In this document: one piece after another, positions 1 through 7,558 of the stretch | How the letters are laid out: every line of letters begins with the position of its first letter | Position numbering within the stretch: position 1 is the first letter of the stretch | Source of the DNA: Rhizobium sp. SL86 | GTDB lineage: Bacteria > Pseudomonadota > Alphaproteobacteria > Rhizobiales > Rhizobiaceae | DNA: 64,000 bases | NCBI RefSeq assembly: GCF_026672545.1 | Contig: NZ_JAPPRJ010000001.1 | Span: 1,804,001 to 1,868,000, forward strand | Direction: 5' to 3' | Made by a program: the position numbers and the translations under genes | The notes under the pieces: model-generated | The model's database searches: none | What the model was told of the DNA's origin: nothing | Seen by the model: only the letters and a program-made list of their open reading frames with translations

Positions 1-174
1 GACAGGCCGGCTCATTCGTCCGCAGTCCCGCTATGTCGGACCAATGCCGGACTGAGAGTGTGACACAACGTCGTGCGGGCGCTTCGGCGCCCGTGCGGTC
101 TGTCGAAAATTTAGAAGAGCGTTGACGCGGACTGGCGTCCTCAGTTTTCACGTTATGAAGCGATTTTGGAAAAC
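1..174. other. No gene recognised; short GC hairpin
   Basis: This stretch lies on the 3' side of the tRNA-Gly gene. One open frame from the left edge closes with TGA at 61-63 and could be the tail of a gene, but the 20 residues are too few to identify. A perfect stem with a TTCG tetraloop (GGGCGC at 77-82, GCGCCC at 87-92) has no adjacent T-run on either strand, so it is at best a weak terminator or processing site for the tRNA transcript. Confidence 0.4.
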
Positions 175-249
175 TGGAGCGGGCGAAGGGATTCGAACCC
201 TCGACCCCAACCTTGGCAAGGTTGTGCTCTACCCCTGAGCTACACCCGC
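175..249 (-). tRNA. tRNA-Gly (anticodon GCC)
   Basis: Read on the minus strand, the sequence begins GCGGGTGTAGCTCAG and ends with an encoded CCA. The T-arm contains GGTTCGAATCC. The anticodon arm CAACC-TTGCCAA-GGTTG presents GCC. The acceptor stem GCGGG pairs with CCCGC. The gene is 75 nt including CCA. It lies alone; the nearest genes diverge from it. I saw no direct repeat around its 3' end that would mark an integrated element. Confidence 0.96.
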
Positions 250-603
250 TCATCAATCCATCGGTTCGGGGTAGTGAGCTGAACCGTGGGTCGCTGCGTT
301 GCGGCGACGGGGGCTATATGGCCTAACTCATTTTTGAATGCAACAGGGAAATGACACGAAAATCAAAATTCGCGGATTTTTCCCGTAGTGCATTGTTTTT
401 GCTTATTAAAATTTGGAACCCATCAATCGGCGCCGCGTCCGGTCGTCTTTGTGCGGGTATTTCAGGCCGTGTGTCTGCGCCACGGCGTGCCGTTCTGCGG
501 CTTGTGGTTCAGGCTTTGCCGTCCCTATAATCGCCGCCTTGCCAAACCTCGCCGACCACCATGCCAGATGGGCATGCCAGCTGTGAAAGTGCCAGACGCC
601 ATC
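250..603. other. Intergenic region between tRNA-Gly and the editing deacylase
   Basis: This gap of about 350 bases should hold the tRNA promoter (minus strand) and the promoter of the downstream operon. Positions 320-420 are AT-rich compared with the surroundings. In-frame ATG codons at 388, 568 and 574 precede the chosen start at 604, but the residues they would add look like translated non-coding DNA and match no part of the family. I see no RNA gene or repeat here. Confidence 0.4.
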
Positions 604-1146
604 ATGACCGATACCCTTTCGACCCCTCTTTCGGCACCGGCCGTGTCTCAACCGAAAACCGCCGTGCAGCTGTTCCGGTTTCTGGACGAGCTTGGGGTCT
701 CGCACACGACGAAAAACCACCCGCCGGTCTTCACCGTCTCGGAATCGGAAAGCCTGCGGGACGAAATCCCCGGCGGTCACACGAAGAACCTCTTCGTCAA
801 GGACAAGAAGGACCAGTTCTTCGTGCTGACGGTGGAAGAGCGCGCGGTGGTGGACCTGAAGACGGTGCACAAGCTGATCGGCGCCTCCAGCCGCGTTTCC
901 TTCGGCAGCCCCGAGAAGATGATGGAATATCTGGGTGTTGTTCCGGGCTCGGTCACGGTCTTCGGTGCGATCAACGATACGGGTGGCAAGGTCACCTTCG
1001 TGCTCGATGAAGAACTGATGCGCCACGAGATCATCAACGGCCATCCGCTGACGAACGACGCCACCACATCCATCGGTCGGGACGATCTCCTTCGTTTTCT
1101 GAAGGCGACGGGCCATGATCCGCTTGTCTTGAAAGTCACGGACTGA
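604..1146 (+). CDS. Prolyl-tRNA editing-type deacylase (YbaK/ProX domain, PrdX-like)
   Basis: This is a free-standing aminoacyl-tRNA trans-editing domain of the YbaK/ProRS-associated superfamily, 180 aa from ATG 604, close to the roughly 170 aa usual for alphaproteobacterial PrdX/ProXp-ala proteins. Family members hydrolyse mischarged tRNA, typically Ala-tRNA(Pro), in the cytoplasm. Visible landmarks are the N-terminal helix with FRFLDELG, the HPPVFTVSES strand and the GGHTKNLFVKDKK segment, whose conserved Lys belongs to the substrate pocket. The C-terminal half holds the PGSVTVFGAIND strand. Substrate specificity is inferred from family and was not tested. It is followed in the same direction by a thioredoxin-TPR gene after about 50 nt. 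Confidence 0.85.
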   Translation: MTDTLSTPLSAPAVSQPKTAVQLFRFLDELGVSHTTKNHPPVFTVSESESLRDEIPGGHTKNLFVKDKKDQFFVLTVEERAVVDLKTVHKLIGASSRVSFGSPEKMMEYLGVVPGSVTVFGAINDTGGKVTFVLDEELMRHEIINGHPLTNDATTSIGRDDLLRFLKATGHDPLVLKVTD

Positions 1147-1200
1147 CATACGATCTTTGCGCTGAACGAGAATGACGAGAAGCAGTCCCGGGAGACATCC

Positions 1201-2175
1201 ATGAGCGGTACGAACAATCCCTATGGCGGCGGTTACGGCGGCCAGATGAGCGGAACGATGAGCTATGGTGCCGGTTCCGCGGCTTCGGCTCCCGCAGCCG
1301 GGCTGATCAAGGATACGACCACGGCCGCTTTTACCAAGGATGTGCTGGAGGAATCGCGCCGCCAGCCGGTTCTCGTCGATTTTTGGGCGCCTTGGTGCGG
1401 GCCCTGCAAACAGCTGGCACCGGCGCTGGAAAAGGTCGTCAATGAGGGCCAGGGTCGCGTCAAGCTCGTCAAGCTCAACATTGATGACCATCCGGCGATC
1501 CCCGGCCAGCTCGGCATCCAGTCCATTCCGGCGGTGATCGCCTTCGTCAATGGCCGTCCGGTGGACGGTTTCATGGGTGCTGTGCCGGAAAGCCAGATCC
1601 GCCAGTTCATCGACAAGATCGCGGGTCCCGCCGGCGCCGACCAGGCGGCCGAAATCGAGGCGGCGATCGATGAGGCGCAGGGCCTTCTTGCCGCCGGTGA
1701 CACCGATGGCGCGGCACAGCTGTTTGCGGCGATCCTGCAGGCGGATCCGGAAAACGCCAAGGCCGCGGCCGGCATGATGGATTGCCTGATTGCGCTCGGC
1801 GAGACGGCACGGGCCAAGCAGATGCTGGACTCGCTGCCGGAGGAGATTGCCAGCCAGGCGCCGATCCAGGCGATCGCGCTGAAGCTGCAGCAGATCGAAG
1901 AGGCGCGTAAGTTCGGCGATCCCGTCGCCCTGGAACACGAACTGGCCCTCAATCCCGATCATCACGAAGCGCGGATGAAACTTGCGAAGATCCTGAATGT
2001 TCAGGGCAAGCGCGACGAAGCCGCCGAACATCTTCTGCTGGTCATGAAGAAGGACCGTACCTTCGACGACGATGGCGCGCGGCGTCAGCTGCTGGAGTTC
2101 TTCGAGACCTGGGGTCCCAAGGATCCGGCAACGATCTCGGCGCGGCGCCGGTTGTCGTCCATCCTGTTTTCGTGA
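1201..2175 (+). CDS. Thioredoxin-TPR protein, CnoX/YbbN-like
   Basis: The 324 aa protein has a Gly/Ser-rich N-terminal extension (residues 1-35), a thioredoxin fold with an intact WCGPC active site (residues 65-69), and a helical C-terminal half of TPR-like repeats from about residue 150. This matches the YbbN/CnoX family, cytoplasmic holdases that hand substrates to DnaK and GroEL. E. coli CnoX lacks the CxxC, so the intact motif here implies real disulphide reductase or mixed-disulphide chemistry. GGGAGA about 5 nt before ATG 1201 supports the start. It sits in a same-strand run with the editing deacylase and the Lon-N protein. Confidence 0.85.
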   Translation: MSGTNNPYGGGYGGQMSGTMSYGAGSAASAPAAGLIKDTTTAAFTKDVLEESRRQPVLVDFWAPWCGPCKQLAPALEKVVNEGQGRVKLVKLNIDDHPAIPGQLGIQSIPAVIAFVNGRPVDGFMGAVPESQIRQFIDKIAGPAGADQAAEIEAAIDEAQGLLAAGDTDGAAQLFAAILQADPENAKAAAGMMDCLIALGETARAKQMLDSLPEEIASQAPIQAIALKLQQIEEARKFGDPVALEHELALNPDHHEARMKLAKILNVQGKRDEAAEHLLLVMKKDRTFDDDGARRQLLEFFETWGPKDPATISARRRLSSILFS

Positions 2176-2285
2176 CCCTGTTCCGGTGATTGCGGGGCGG
2201 GCTGATCGACCGCCTTGTGAACCGTTTGCAATACACCACATAAGAGGCAGGCTGCCGAGGGCGGCGCTGCTGGTGGAGAGAGATC

Positions 2286-2954
2286 ATGCAAGTCGGCAAT
2301 GCACGTTATCTGAAGCGTGAAGACCTGCCCGAAAGCATTCCTGTGTTTCCGCTGTCCGGCGCCCTGCTGCTGCCGGGTGGCCAGTTGCCTCTTAACATCT
2401 TCGAACCGCGTTACCTCGCGATGTTCGATGCCGCGCTCGCCGGTTCCCGGCTGATCGGCATGGTTCAGCCGGCCTTGAACGAGACGGGCGACAATGCACG
2501 CCCGCAGCTGAGCGCCGTCGGCTGCATCGGCCGCATCACCTCCTTTGCGGAAACCGGCGATGGCCGCTACATCACGTCGCTCACCGGTGTCTGCCGGTTC
2601 CGGGTGATGGAAGAGGTCGGCGAGGGGCATCCCTATCGCACCGTCCGTTTTATGCCGTTTCTGACGGATCTCTCCGGCGACGAAGACGAAGGATCGGTCG
2701 ACCGCCACGAACTCCTGCGCGTTTTCCGCGCCTATCTCGATGCAAACAAGCTGGAGGCAGACTGGGAGGCGGTGGAGAGGGCCGGAAACCGCACGCTCGT
2801 TAATTCTCTTTCGATGATGTCGCCTTTCGGGCCGGCGGAAAAGCAGGCGCTTCTCGAAGCCCCGGATTTAAAGACCCGCTCGGAAACGCTGATTGCCATC
2901 ACCGAAATCGTGCTGGCGCGCGGTTTTGGCGATTCGGACACCATTCTTCAGTAA
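2286..2954 (+). CDS. Lon N-terminal-domain (LON substrate-binding) protein
   Basis: This 222 aa protein consists essentially of a LON_substr_bdg domain, with the diagnostic [19 protein letters not shown] and [10 protein letters not shown] strands at residues 17-45. There is no AAA+ or Ser-Lys protease module, so it is not Lon itself. The family is widespread in proteobacteria and usually of unknown function; substrate or protein binding is inferred from the Lon N-domain. GGAGAGAG just before ATG 2286 supports the start. The next gene begins 8 nt after the stop, suggesting co-transcription. Confidence 0.85.
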   Translation: MQVGNARYLKREDLPESIPVFPLSGALLLPGGQLPLNIFEPRYLAMFDAALAGSRLIGMVQPALNETGDNARPQLSAVGCIGRITSFAETGDGRYITSLTGVCRFRVMEEVGEGHPYRTVRFMPFLTDLSGDEDEGSVDRHELLRVFRAYLDANKLEADWEAVERAGNRTLVNSLSMMSPFGPAEKQALLEAPDLKTRSETLIAITEIVLARGFGDSDTILQ

Positions 2955-2962
2955 GGCCCGTG

Positions 2963-3151
2963 ATGGACGAGAAGCTTGCCAAGGTCGATCCGAAGCTTTT
3001 GGAACTGCTGGTCTGCCCGATCGGCAAGGGACGGCTCGTGTTCAGCCGGCAGACAAACGAGCTGATCTCGGAAAGCGCGCGGCTCGCTTATCCGATCCGC
3101 GACGGCATCCCGATCATGCTCGAATCGGAGGCCCGCCGGATCGAGGACTGA
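2963..3151 (+). CDS. Trm112/YcaR-family small protein
   Basis: This 62 aa protein carries the Trm112 signature: [14 protein letters not shown] near the N-terminus and a C-terminal [12 protein letters not shown] strand. Trm112-like proteins are small zinc-ribbon-type partners that activate methyltransferases in eukaryotes and archaea; the bacterial YcaR/UPF0434 members are uncharacterised. Only one Cys of the usual zinc-binding set is apparent, so metal binding is doubtful. ATG 2963 follows a GTG that would extend it by one residue. It ends convergent with the UbiH-like gene, 25 nt away. Confidence 0.85.
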   Translation: MDEKLAKVDPKLLELLVCPIGKGRLVFSRQTNELISESARLAYPIRDGIPIMLESEARRIED

Positions 3152-3176
3152 TCTCTCCGGCGTTCCCTCGTCTTCC

Positions 3177-4391
3177 TCAGATCGATTGGCCCTGCAGCAG
3201 GCGCGGTGCGTCCTTCGCCTTTGTGCCGGCCGCTTCGCCAATGAAATAGGACTTGAGCTTTGGCAGGCGCTCCACGACGCCGAGGCCGAAATCGCGGGCG
3301 ATGCGGATCGGCGTGATGTCGTTGGAAAACAGCCGGTTCAGCACGTCCGTCGTCACGCCCATGCGGAAAGTATCGAAGCGGCGCCAGGCCTGGTAACGTT
3401 CCAGGATGTTGAGTGCGCCGATATCGAGGCCGAGCCGATCGGCCTCCACGACGGTTTCGGCCAGCGCCGCAACATCCTTGAAACCGAGATTGAGCCCCTG
3501 GCCGGAGATCGGATGTACGCCGTGCGCCGCATCGCCGGCCAGCGCCAGTCGCGGTGCCACGAAGGCGCGCGACAGGGTGAGGCCGAGCGGGAACGCCTTG
3601 CGATAACCGACGACGGTCAGGGCACCCAGCTTGTGGCCGAAACGGCGCTGCAGTTCCTCTTCGAAGATCAGGTCATCGGAGGCAACCAGCCGGTTGGCGT
3701 CCTCGGTGCGCTCGGTCCAGACCAGCGAAGAACGGTTGCCCTTCAGCGGCAGGATCGCAAACGGACCGGACGGCAGGAAATGTTCCTCTGCACAGCCTTC
3801 ATGCGACCGTTCGTGTTCGACCGTGGTGACAATGCCGGACTGGCCGTAATCCCAGCGCACGGTCTTGATGCCGGCCATGTCGCGCAATTTCGATCGAACG
3901 CCGTCACAGGCGACGACGAGGCGGCTTTCAAGCGCTTCGCCGTTGGAGAGCGTCAGCGTTGCGCCGGTGGAGCCGGCGGCAAAGCCGGTGGCGGAGACGC
4001 CGTGGCGGATCCGGATGCCGAGACGCTCACAGGCACCGCGCAGTGCCCGCACCATCGAGACGTTCGGCACCATGTGGGCGAAGGGGCGGCCTTCTTCCAC
4101 CTCTCCGTCGAAGGTCAGGAAGACGGGACGGACCGGGTCGGAGGTGCGCGAATCGGTCACGATCATGCGGTTGATCGGCTGCGAGTCCTCAAGGATCTGG
4201 TCCCACAGGCCCATCACCTCCAGCATGCGGGTTGCGGCCGCGATGATCGCCGAGGCGCGTTCATCCTTTTCCCAGACGTGCTCGGGTGCCGCCTCGATCA
4301 CCTCGATCGACAGGTGCGGTGCCGCCTGCTTGGTCGCCACGGCCACGGACAGGCCGACATAGCCGCCGCCCACGATCACCATATCCAGCAT
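3177..4391 (-). CDS. UbiH/UbiF/COQ6-family FAD monooxygenase
   Basis: This flavoprotein hydroxylase of 404 aa belongs to the family that hydroxylates the ubiquinone ring at the inner membrane. It has the Rossmann FAD motif VIVGGGYVGLSVAV at residues 5-18 and the second FAD motif GDAAHGVHPISGQGLN in the C-terminal third. I chose ATG at 4391 because GGGAGA lies directly upstream; an upstream in-frame TTG/ATG extension of 22 residues is not family-like. Which ring carbon it hydroxylates cannot be told from sequence. It is divergent from tesB. Confidence 0.88.
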   Translation of the reverse strand: MLDMVIVGGGYVGLSVAVATKQAAPHLSIEVIEAAPEHVWEKDERASAIIAAATRMLEVMGLWDQILEDSQPINRMIVTDSRTSDPVRPVFLTFDGEVEEGRPFAHMVPNVSMVRALRGACERLGIRIRHGVSATGFAAGSTGATLTLSNGEALESRLVVACDGVRSKLRDMAGIKTVRWDYGQSGIVTTVEHERSHEGCAEEHFLPSGPFAILPLKGNRSSLVWTERTEDANRLVASDDLIFEEELQRRFGHKLGALTVVGYRKAFPLGLTLSRAFVAPRLALAGDAAHGVHPISGQGLNLGFKDVAALAETVVEADRLGLDIGALNILERYQAWRRFDTFRMGVTTDVLNRLFSNDITPIRIARDFGLGVVERLPKLKSYFIGEAAGTKAKDAPRLLQGQSI

Positions 4392-4493
4392 TGCTCGTCT
4401 CCCGCTATTCTTGAAATCTGCTGCACTTGAGAATGGTCCTTGGGACATATAGAGCATCGGTGAGACGCTTCCTACCGCCGGAGTTTGTTAAAA

Positions 4494-5378
4494 ATGCCGC
4501 AGGCCGACCGACTGTTCTCGCCCATGGAGCAATTGATCGAGACGCTCGATCTTGAGCGACTTGAGGAAAACCTCTTTCGAGGCGTCAGCCCGCAGGTCGG
4601 CTGGCAGCGGGTGTTCGGCGGGCAGGTGATCGCCCAGGCGCTGATGGCGGCGCAACGGACGGCAACCGACGATCGCTTCGTGCATTCGCTGCATGCCTAT
4701 TTCCTGTTGCCGGGCGACCCGAAGGTGCCGATCATCTATCAGGTGGAGCGGTTGCGGGATGGATCGAGCTTCACCACCCGCCGGGTAACGGCGATCCAGC
4801 ATGGCAAGGCGATCTTCGCCATGTCCGTCTCGTTCCAGATCGAGGAGCCGGGTTACGATCACCAGACGACGATCCCTCAGATCAAGCAGCCCGAGGAACT
4901 GATGTCGGAACAGCAGTTCCAGGAGATGTTCCTTGCCCATGCGCCGGAGATGGTGAAGCGTTACTGGGGGCAGAAACGTCCGGTCGAGATCCGGCCGGTC
5001 AATCTCGTGCATTATGTCTCCGAGGAGAAACTGAAGCCGGAGCAACAGATCTGGGTGCGGACCACCGGGGTCGTGCCCGATGACAGGCATTACCAGGCGG
5101 CGGTGCTTGCCTATCTGTCCGACATGACGTTGCTCGACACCTCGCTTTACCCACACGGAACGACGATCTTTGATCCCGCTGTTCAAGCGGCCAGCATCGA
5201 CCATGCAATGTGGTTCCACCGTCCCTGTGCCCTTGATGACTGGCTGCTTTATGCGCAGGACAGTCCGAGCGCATCCGGCGCGCGCGGCATGACCCGCGGC
5301 GCGCTTTATACCCGCTCCGGCGCACTGGTGGCATCGGTCGCTCAGGAGGGATTGATTCGCAAACGTGCAGATGCTTGA
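4494..5378 (+). CDS. tesB: Acyl-CoA thioesterase II
   Basis: The 294 aa double-hotdog thioesterase hydrolyses medium/long acyl-CoA to free fatty acid and CoA. Family blocks include FRGVSPQVGWQRVFGGQV near the N-terminus, FTTRRVTAIQHG in the first hotdog, and SIDHAMWFHRP plus RGALYTRSGALVASVAQEG in the second. These contain the Asp/Thr/Gln-type catalytic set known from E. coli TesB (286 aa). GGAG about 10 nt before ATG 4494 supports the start; an internal ATG at 4524 is possible. The gene stands alone, divergent from the UbiH-like gene. Confidence 0.92.
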   Translation: MPQADRLFSPMEQLIETLDLERLEENLFRGVSPQVGWQRVFGGQVIAQALMAAQRTATDDRFVHSLHAYFLLPGDPKVPIIYQVERLRDGSSFTTRRVTAIQHGKAIFAMSVSFQIEEPGYDHQTTIPQIKQPEELMSEQQFQEMFLAHAPEMVKRYWGQKRPVEIRPVNLVHYVSEEKLKPEQQIWVRTTGVVPDDRHYQAAVLAYLSDMTLLDTSLYPHGTTIFDPAVQAASIDHAMWFHRPCALDDWLLYAQDSPSASGARGMTRGALYTRSGALVASVAQEGLIRKRADA

Positions 5379-5410
5379 GATTTGAGCAAAATTGAAAAAT
5401 TGCACATAAA

Positions 5411-5433
5411 ATGGGCGCTTAAATGGCGCCCAT
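5411..5433 (+). terminator. GC-rich palindrome after tesB
   Basis: Perfect 8-bp arms, ATGGGCGC (5411-5418) and GCGCCCAT (5426-5433), enclose a 7-nt loop. The following TTGCATTTCTGTT is only moderately T-rich, so termination is likely but not classical. The palindrome also lies upstream of the glnK promoter, where an activator site would be expected. Confidence 0.5.
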
Positions 5434-5471
5434 TTGCATTTCTGTTAGTAACATTGTTAATAGCGTTTATT

Positions 5472-5941
<470 letters not shown>

Positions 5942-5969
5942 GCACGGCTGATCAGGGGAGTTTTCCGCA

Positions 5970-7322
5970 ATGTCGTTTTCCAAGTTCTCGTCCATGATCG
6001 GACGCCTGGGTGCTGCCTCGGCAGCCGTGATGGCTCCGGCCATCGCTTTTGCCCAGGATGCCGCCCCCGCTGCGGCTGCCGCGCCTGTGCCGGACAAGGG
6101 CGATACCGCCTTCATGTTCCTGTCCACCATCCTCGTCCTGTTCATGCTCATCCCGGGTCTTGCCCTGTTCTACGGCGGTCTGGTCCGCGCCAAGAACATG
6201 CTGTCGGTTCTGATGCAGTGCACGATCATCGGCGCCAGCATCATGCTGGTCTGGGTCATCTACGGTTATTCCTTCGCCTTCGGCGGTTCGGAAAATGCCT
6301 TCTTCGGCGGCACCGCCAAGATGTTCCTCGCTGGCGTTACGAAGGACAGCACGGCTGCCACCTTCAGCGCGGGCGTTGTCATTCCGGAATACATCTTCAT
6401 GCTGTTCCAGATGACCTTTGCCGCCATCACGCCGGCCCTCATCGTCGGTGCCTTCGCAGAACGCATCAAGTTCTCCGCCGCCGTGCTCTTCTGCCTGCTG
6501 TGGGTGACCTTCGTTTATTTCCCGATCGCCCACATGGTCTGGGACGCAAACGGTCTCCTCTTCGGCTGGGGCGCGCTTGACTTCGCCGGTGGTACCGTCG
6601 TCCACATCAATGCCGGTGTTGCCGGCCTGATCGGCGCCTACATGGTCGGCAAGCGTACCGGCTACGGCAAGGACATGATGGCTCCGCACTCCATGACGCT
6701 GACGCTCGTTGGTGCTGCCATGCTGTGGGTTGGCTGGTTCGGTTTCAACGCCGGTTCCAACCTGGAAGCCTCCGGTGGTGCGATGCTCGCAACCGTCAAC
6801 ACCTTCATCGCCACGGCCGCTGCCGTTGTATCCTGGTCGATCGTCGAAACCTTCACGCGCGGCAAGGCCTCCATGCTGGGCGCAGCGTCGGGCATGATCG
6901 CCGGTCTCGTCGCCATCACGCCAGCTGCCGGTATTGCCGGTCCGATGGGCGCAATCGTCATGGGCCTGCTCGTTTCGCCGCTCTGCTACTTCTTCGTCTC
7001 CGTGGTGAAGAACAAGTTCGGCTACGACGACACGGCTGACGTCTTCGGCGTTCACGGTGTTGGTGGCCTGTTCGGCGCCATCGCCACCGGCGTCTTCGCC
7101 TCCGCCTCGCTCGGCGGCATCGGTTATGCCGAAGGCGTCACGATGGGCGGCCAGGTGATGACGCAGATCTACGCTGTGATCGTGACCCTGCTGTGGTGCG
7201 GTATCGGCTCCTTCATCCTGTACAAGGTTGTCGACATCATCGTCGGCTTGCGTGTACCGGTTGAAGCCGAGCGCGAAGGTCTCGACCTCGCCTCGCACGG
7301 CGAAGCTGCCTACCACTCCTGA
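5970..7322 (+). CDS. amtB: Ammonium transporter
   Basis: This is an Amt/Rh-family inner-membrane ammonium channel of 450 aa. A cleavable signal peptide ends near AIAFAQ (residue 29), a short Ala/Pro-rich linker follows, then about eleven membrane segments. Recognisable family blocks are FYGGLVRAKNMLS, DFAGGTVVHINAGVAGL with the first pore His, and DVFGVHGVGGLFGA with the second. It shares the sigma54 promoter with glnK and ends in a strong terminator. It imports ammonium under nitrogen limitation, gated by GlnK. Confidence 0.96.
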   Translation: MSFSKFSSMIGRLGAASAAVMAPAIAFAQDAAPAAAAAPVPDKGDTAFMFLSTILVLFMLIPGLALFYGGLVRAKNMLSVLMQCTIIGASIMLVWVIYGYSFAFGGSENAFFGGTAKMFLAGVTKDSTAATFSAGVVIPEYIFMLFQMTFAAITPALIVGAFAERIKFSAAVLFCLLWVTFVYFPIAHMVWDANGLLFGWGALDFAGGTVVHINAGVAGLIGAYMVGKRTGYGKDMMAPHSMTLTLVGAAMLWVGWFGFNAGSNLEASGGAMLATVNTFIATAAAVVSWSIVETFTRGKASMLGAASGMIAGLVAITPAAGIAGPMGAIVMGLLVSPLCYFFVSVVKNKFGYDDTADVFGVHGVGGLFGAIATGVFASASLGGIGYAEGVTMGGQVMTQIYAVIVTLLWCGIGSFILYKVVDIIVGLRVPVEAEREGLDLASHGEAAYHS

Positions 7323-7382
7323 TCTGGACCAAAACCGGCAGTGCAGGCTGCCGGCCCCGATCATCCGAATTTCCTCCCGAGG

Positions 7383-7409
7383 GGCCCGGCTGTCATGCCG
7401 GGCCTTTTT
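7383..7409 (+). terminator. Rho-independent terminator of glnK-amtB
   Basis: GGCCCGGC (7383-7390), a 6-nt loop and GCCGGGCC (7397-7404) form a perfect 8-bp stem followed directly by five T residues. Confidence 0.93.
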
Positions 7410-7442
7410 CATCGCTGGTAAAGATTTGCCTCAGGCACGTGG

Positions 7443-7458
7443 TTAAAGCCGCGTTAAC
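7443..7458 (+). promoter_or_regulatory. CtrA-binding box upstream of ftsK
   Basis: TTAA-AGCCGCG-TTAAC is an exact match to the alphaproteobacterial CtrA full site TTAA-N7-TTAAC, located about 100 bp before the ftsK start. CtrA is the master cell-cycle response regulator and controls division genes in this class. Placement in a promoter region of a division gene supports function; binding itself is inferred. Confidence 0.75.
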
Positions 7459-7558
7459 CTCGTTTGGTTAGGCTTTTCCAATATGGGTGTCTGTGCGTGG
7501 TCTTTGCGACCTTGCGTGGATACCGCGGCATCAACGGAAAAGTTCGGGCTGAAACAGA

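Noticed and set aside
175..603. tRNA-Gly as an attachment site for an integrated element
   Set aside because: No integrase gene and no direct repeat of the tRNA 3' end is visible nearby, and the genes alongside are core genes.
406..2241. A 611-codon open frame antisense to the deacylase and thioredoxin genes
   Set aside because: It crosses two well-supported genes and the gap between them, with low-complexity Arg/Gly/Asp composition and no domain.
5952..7412. A 486-codon open frame antisense to amtB
   Set aside because: It mirrors a membrane protein gene and has no family resemblance. It would also run across the amtB terminator.
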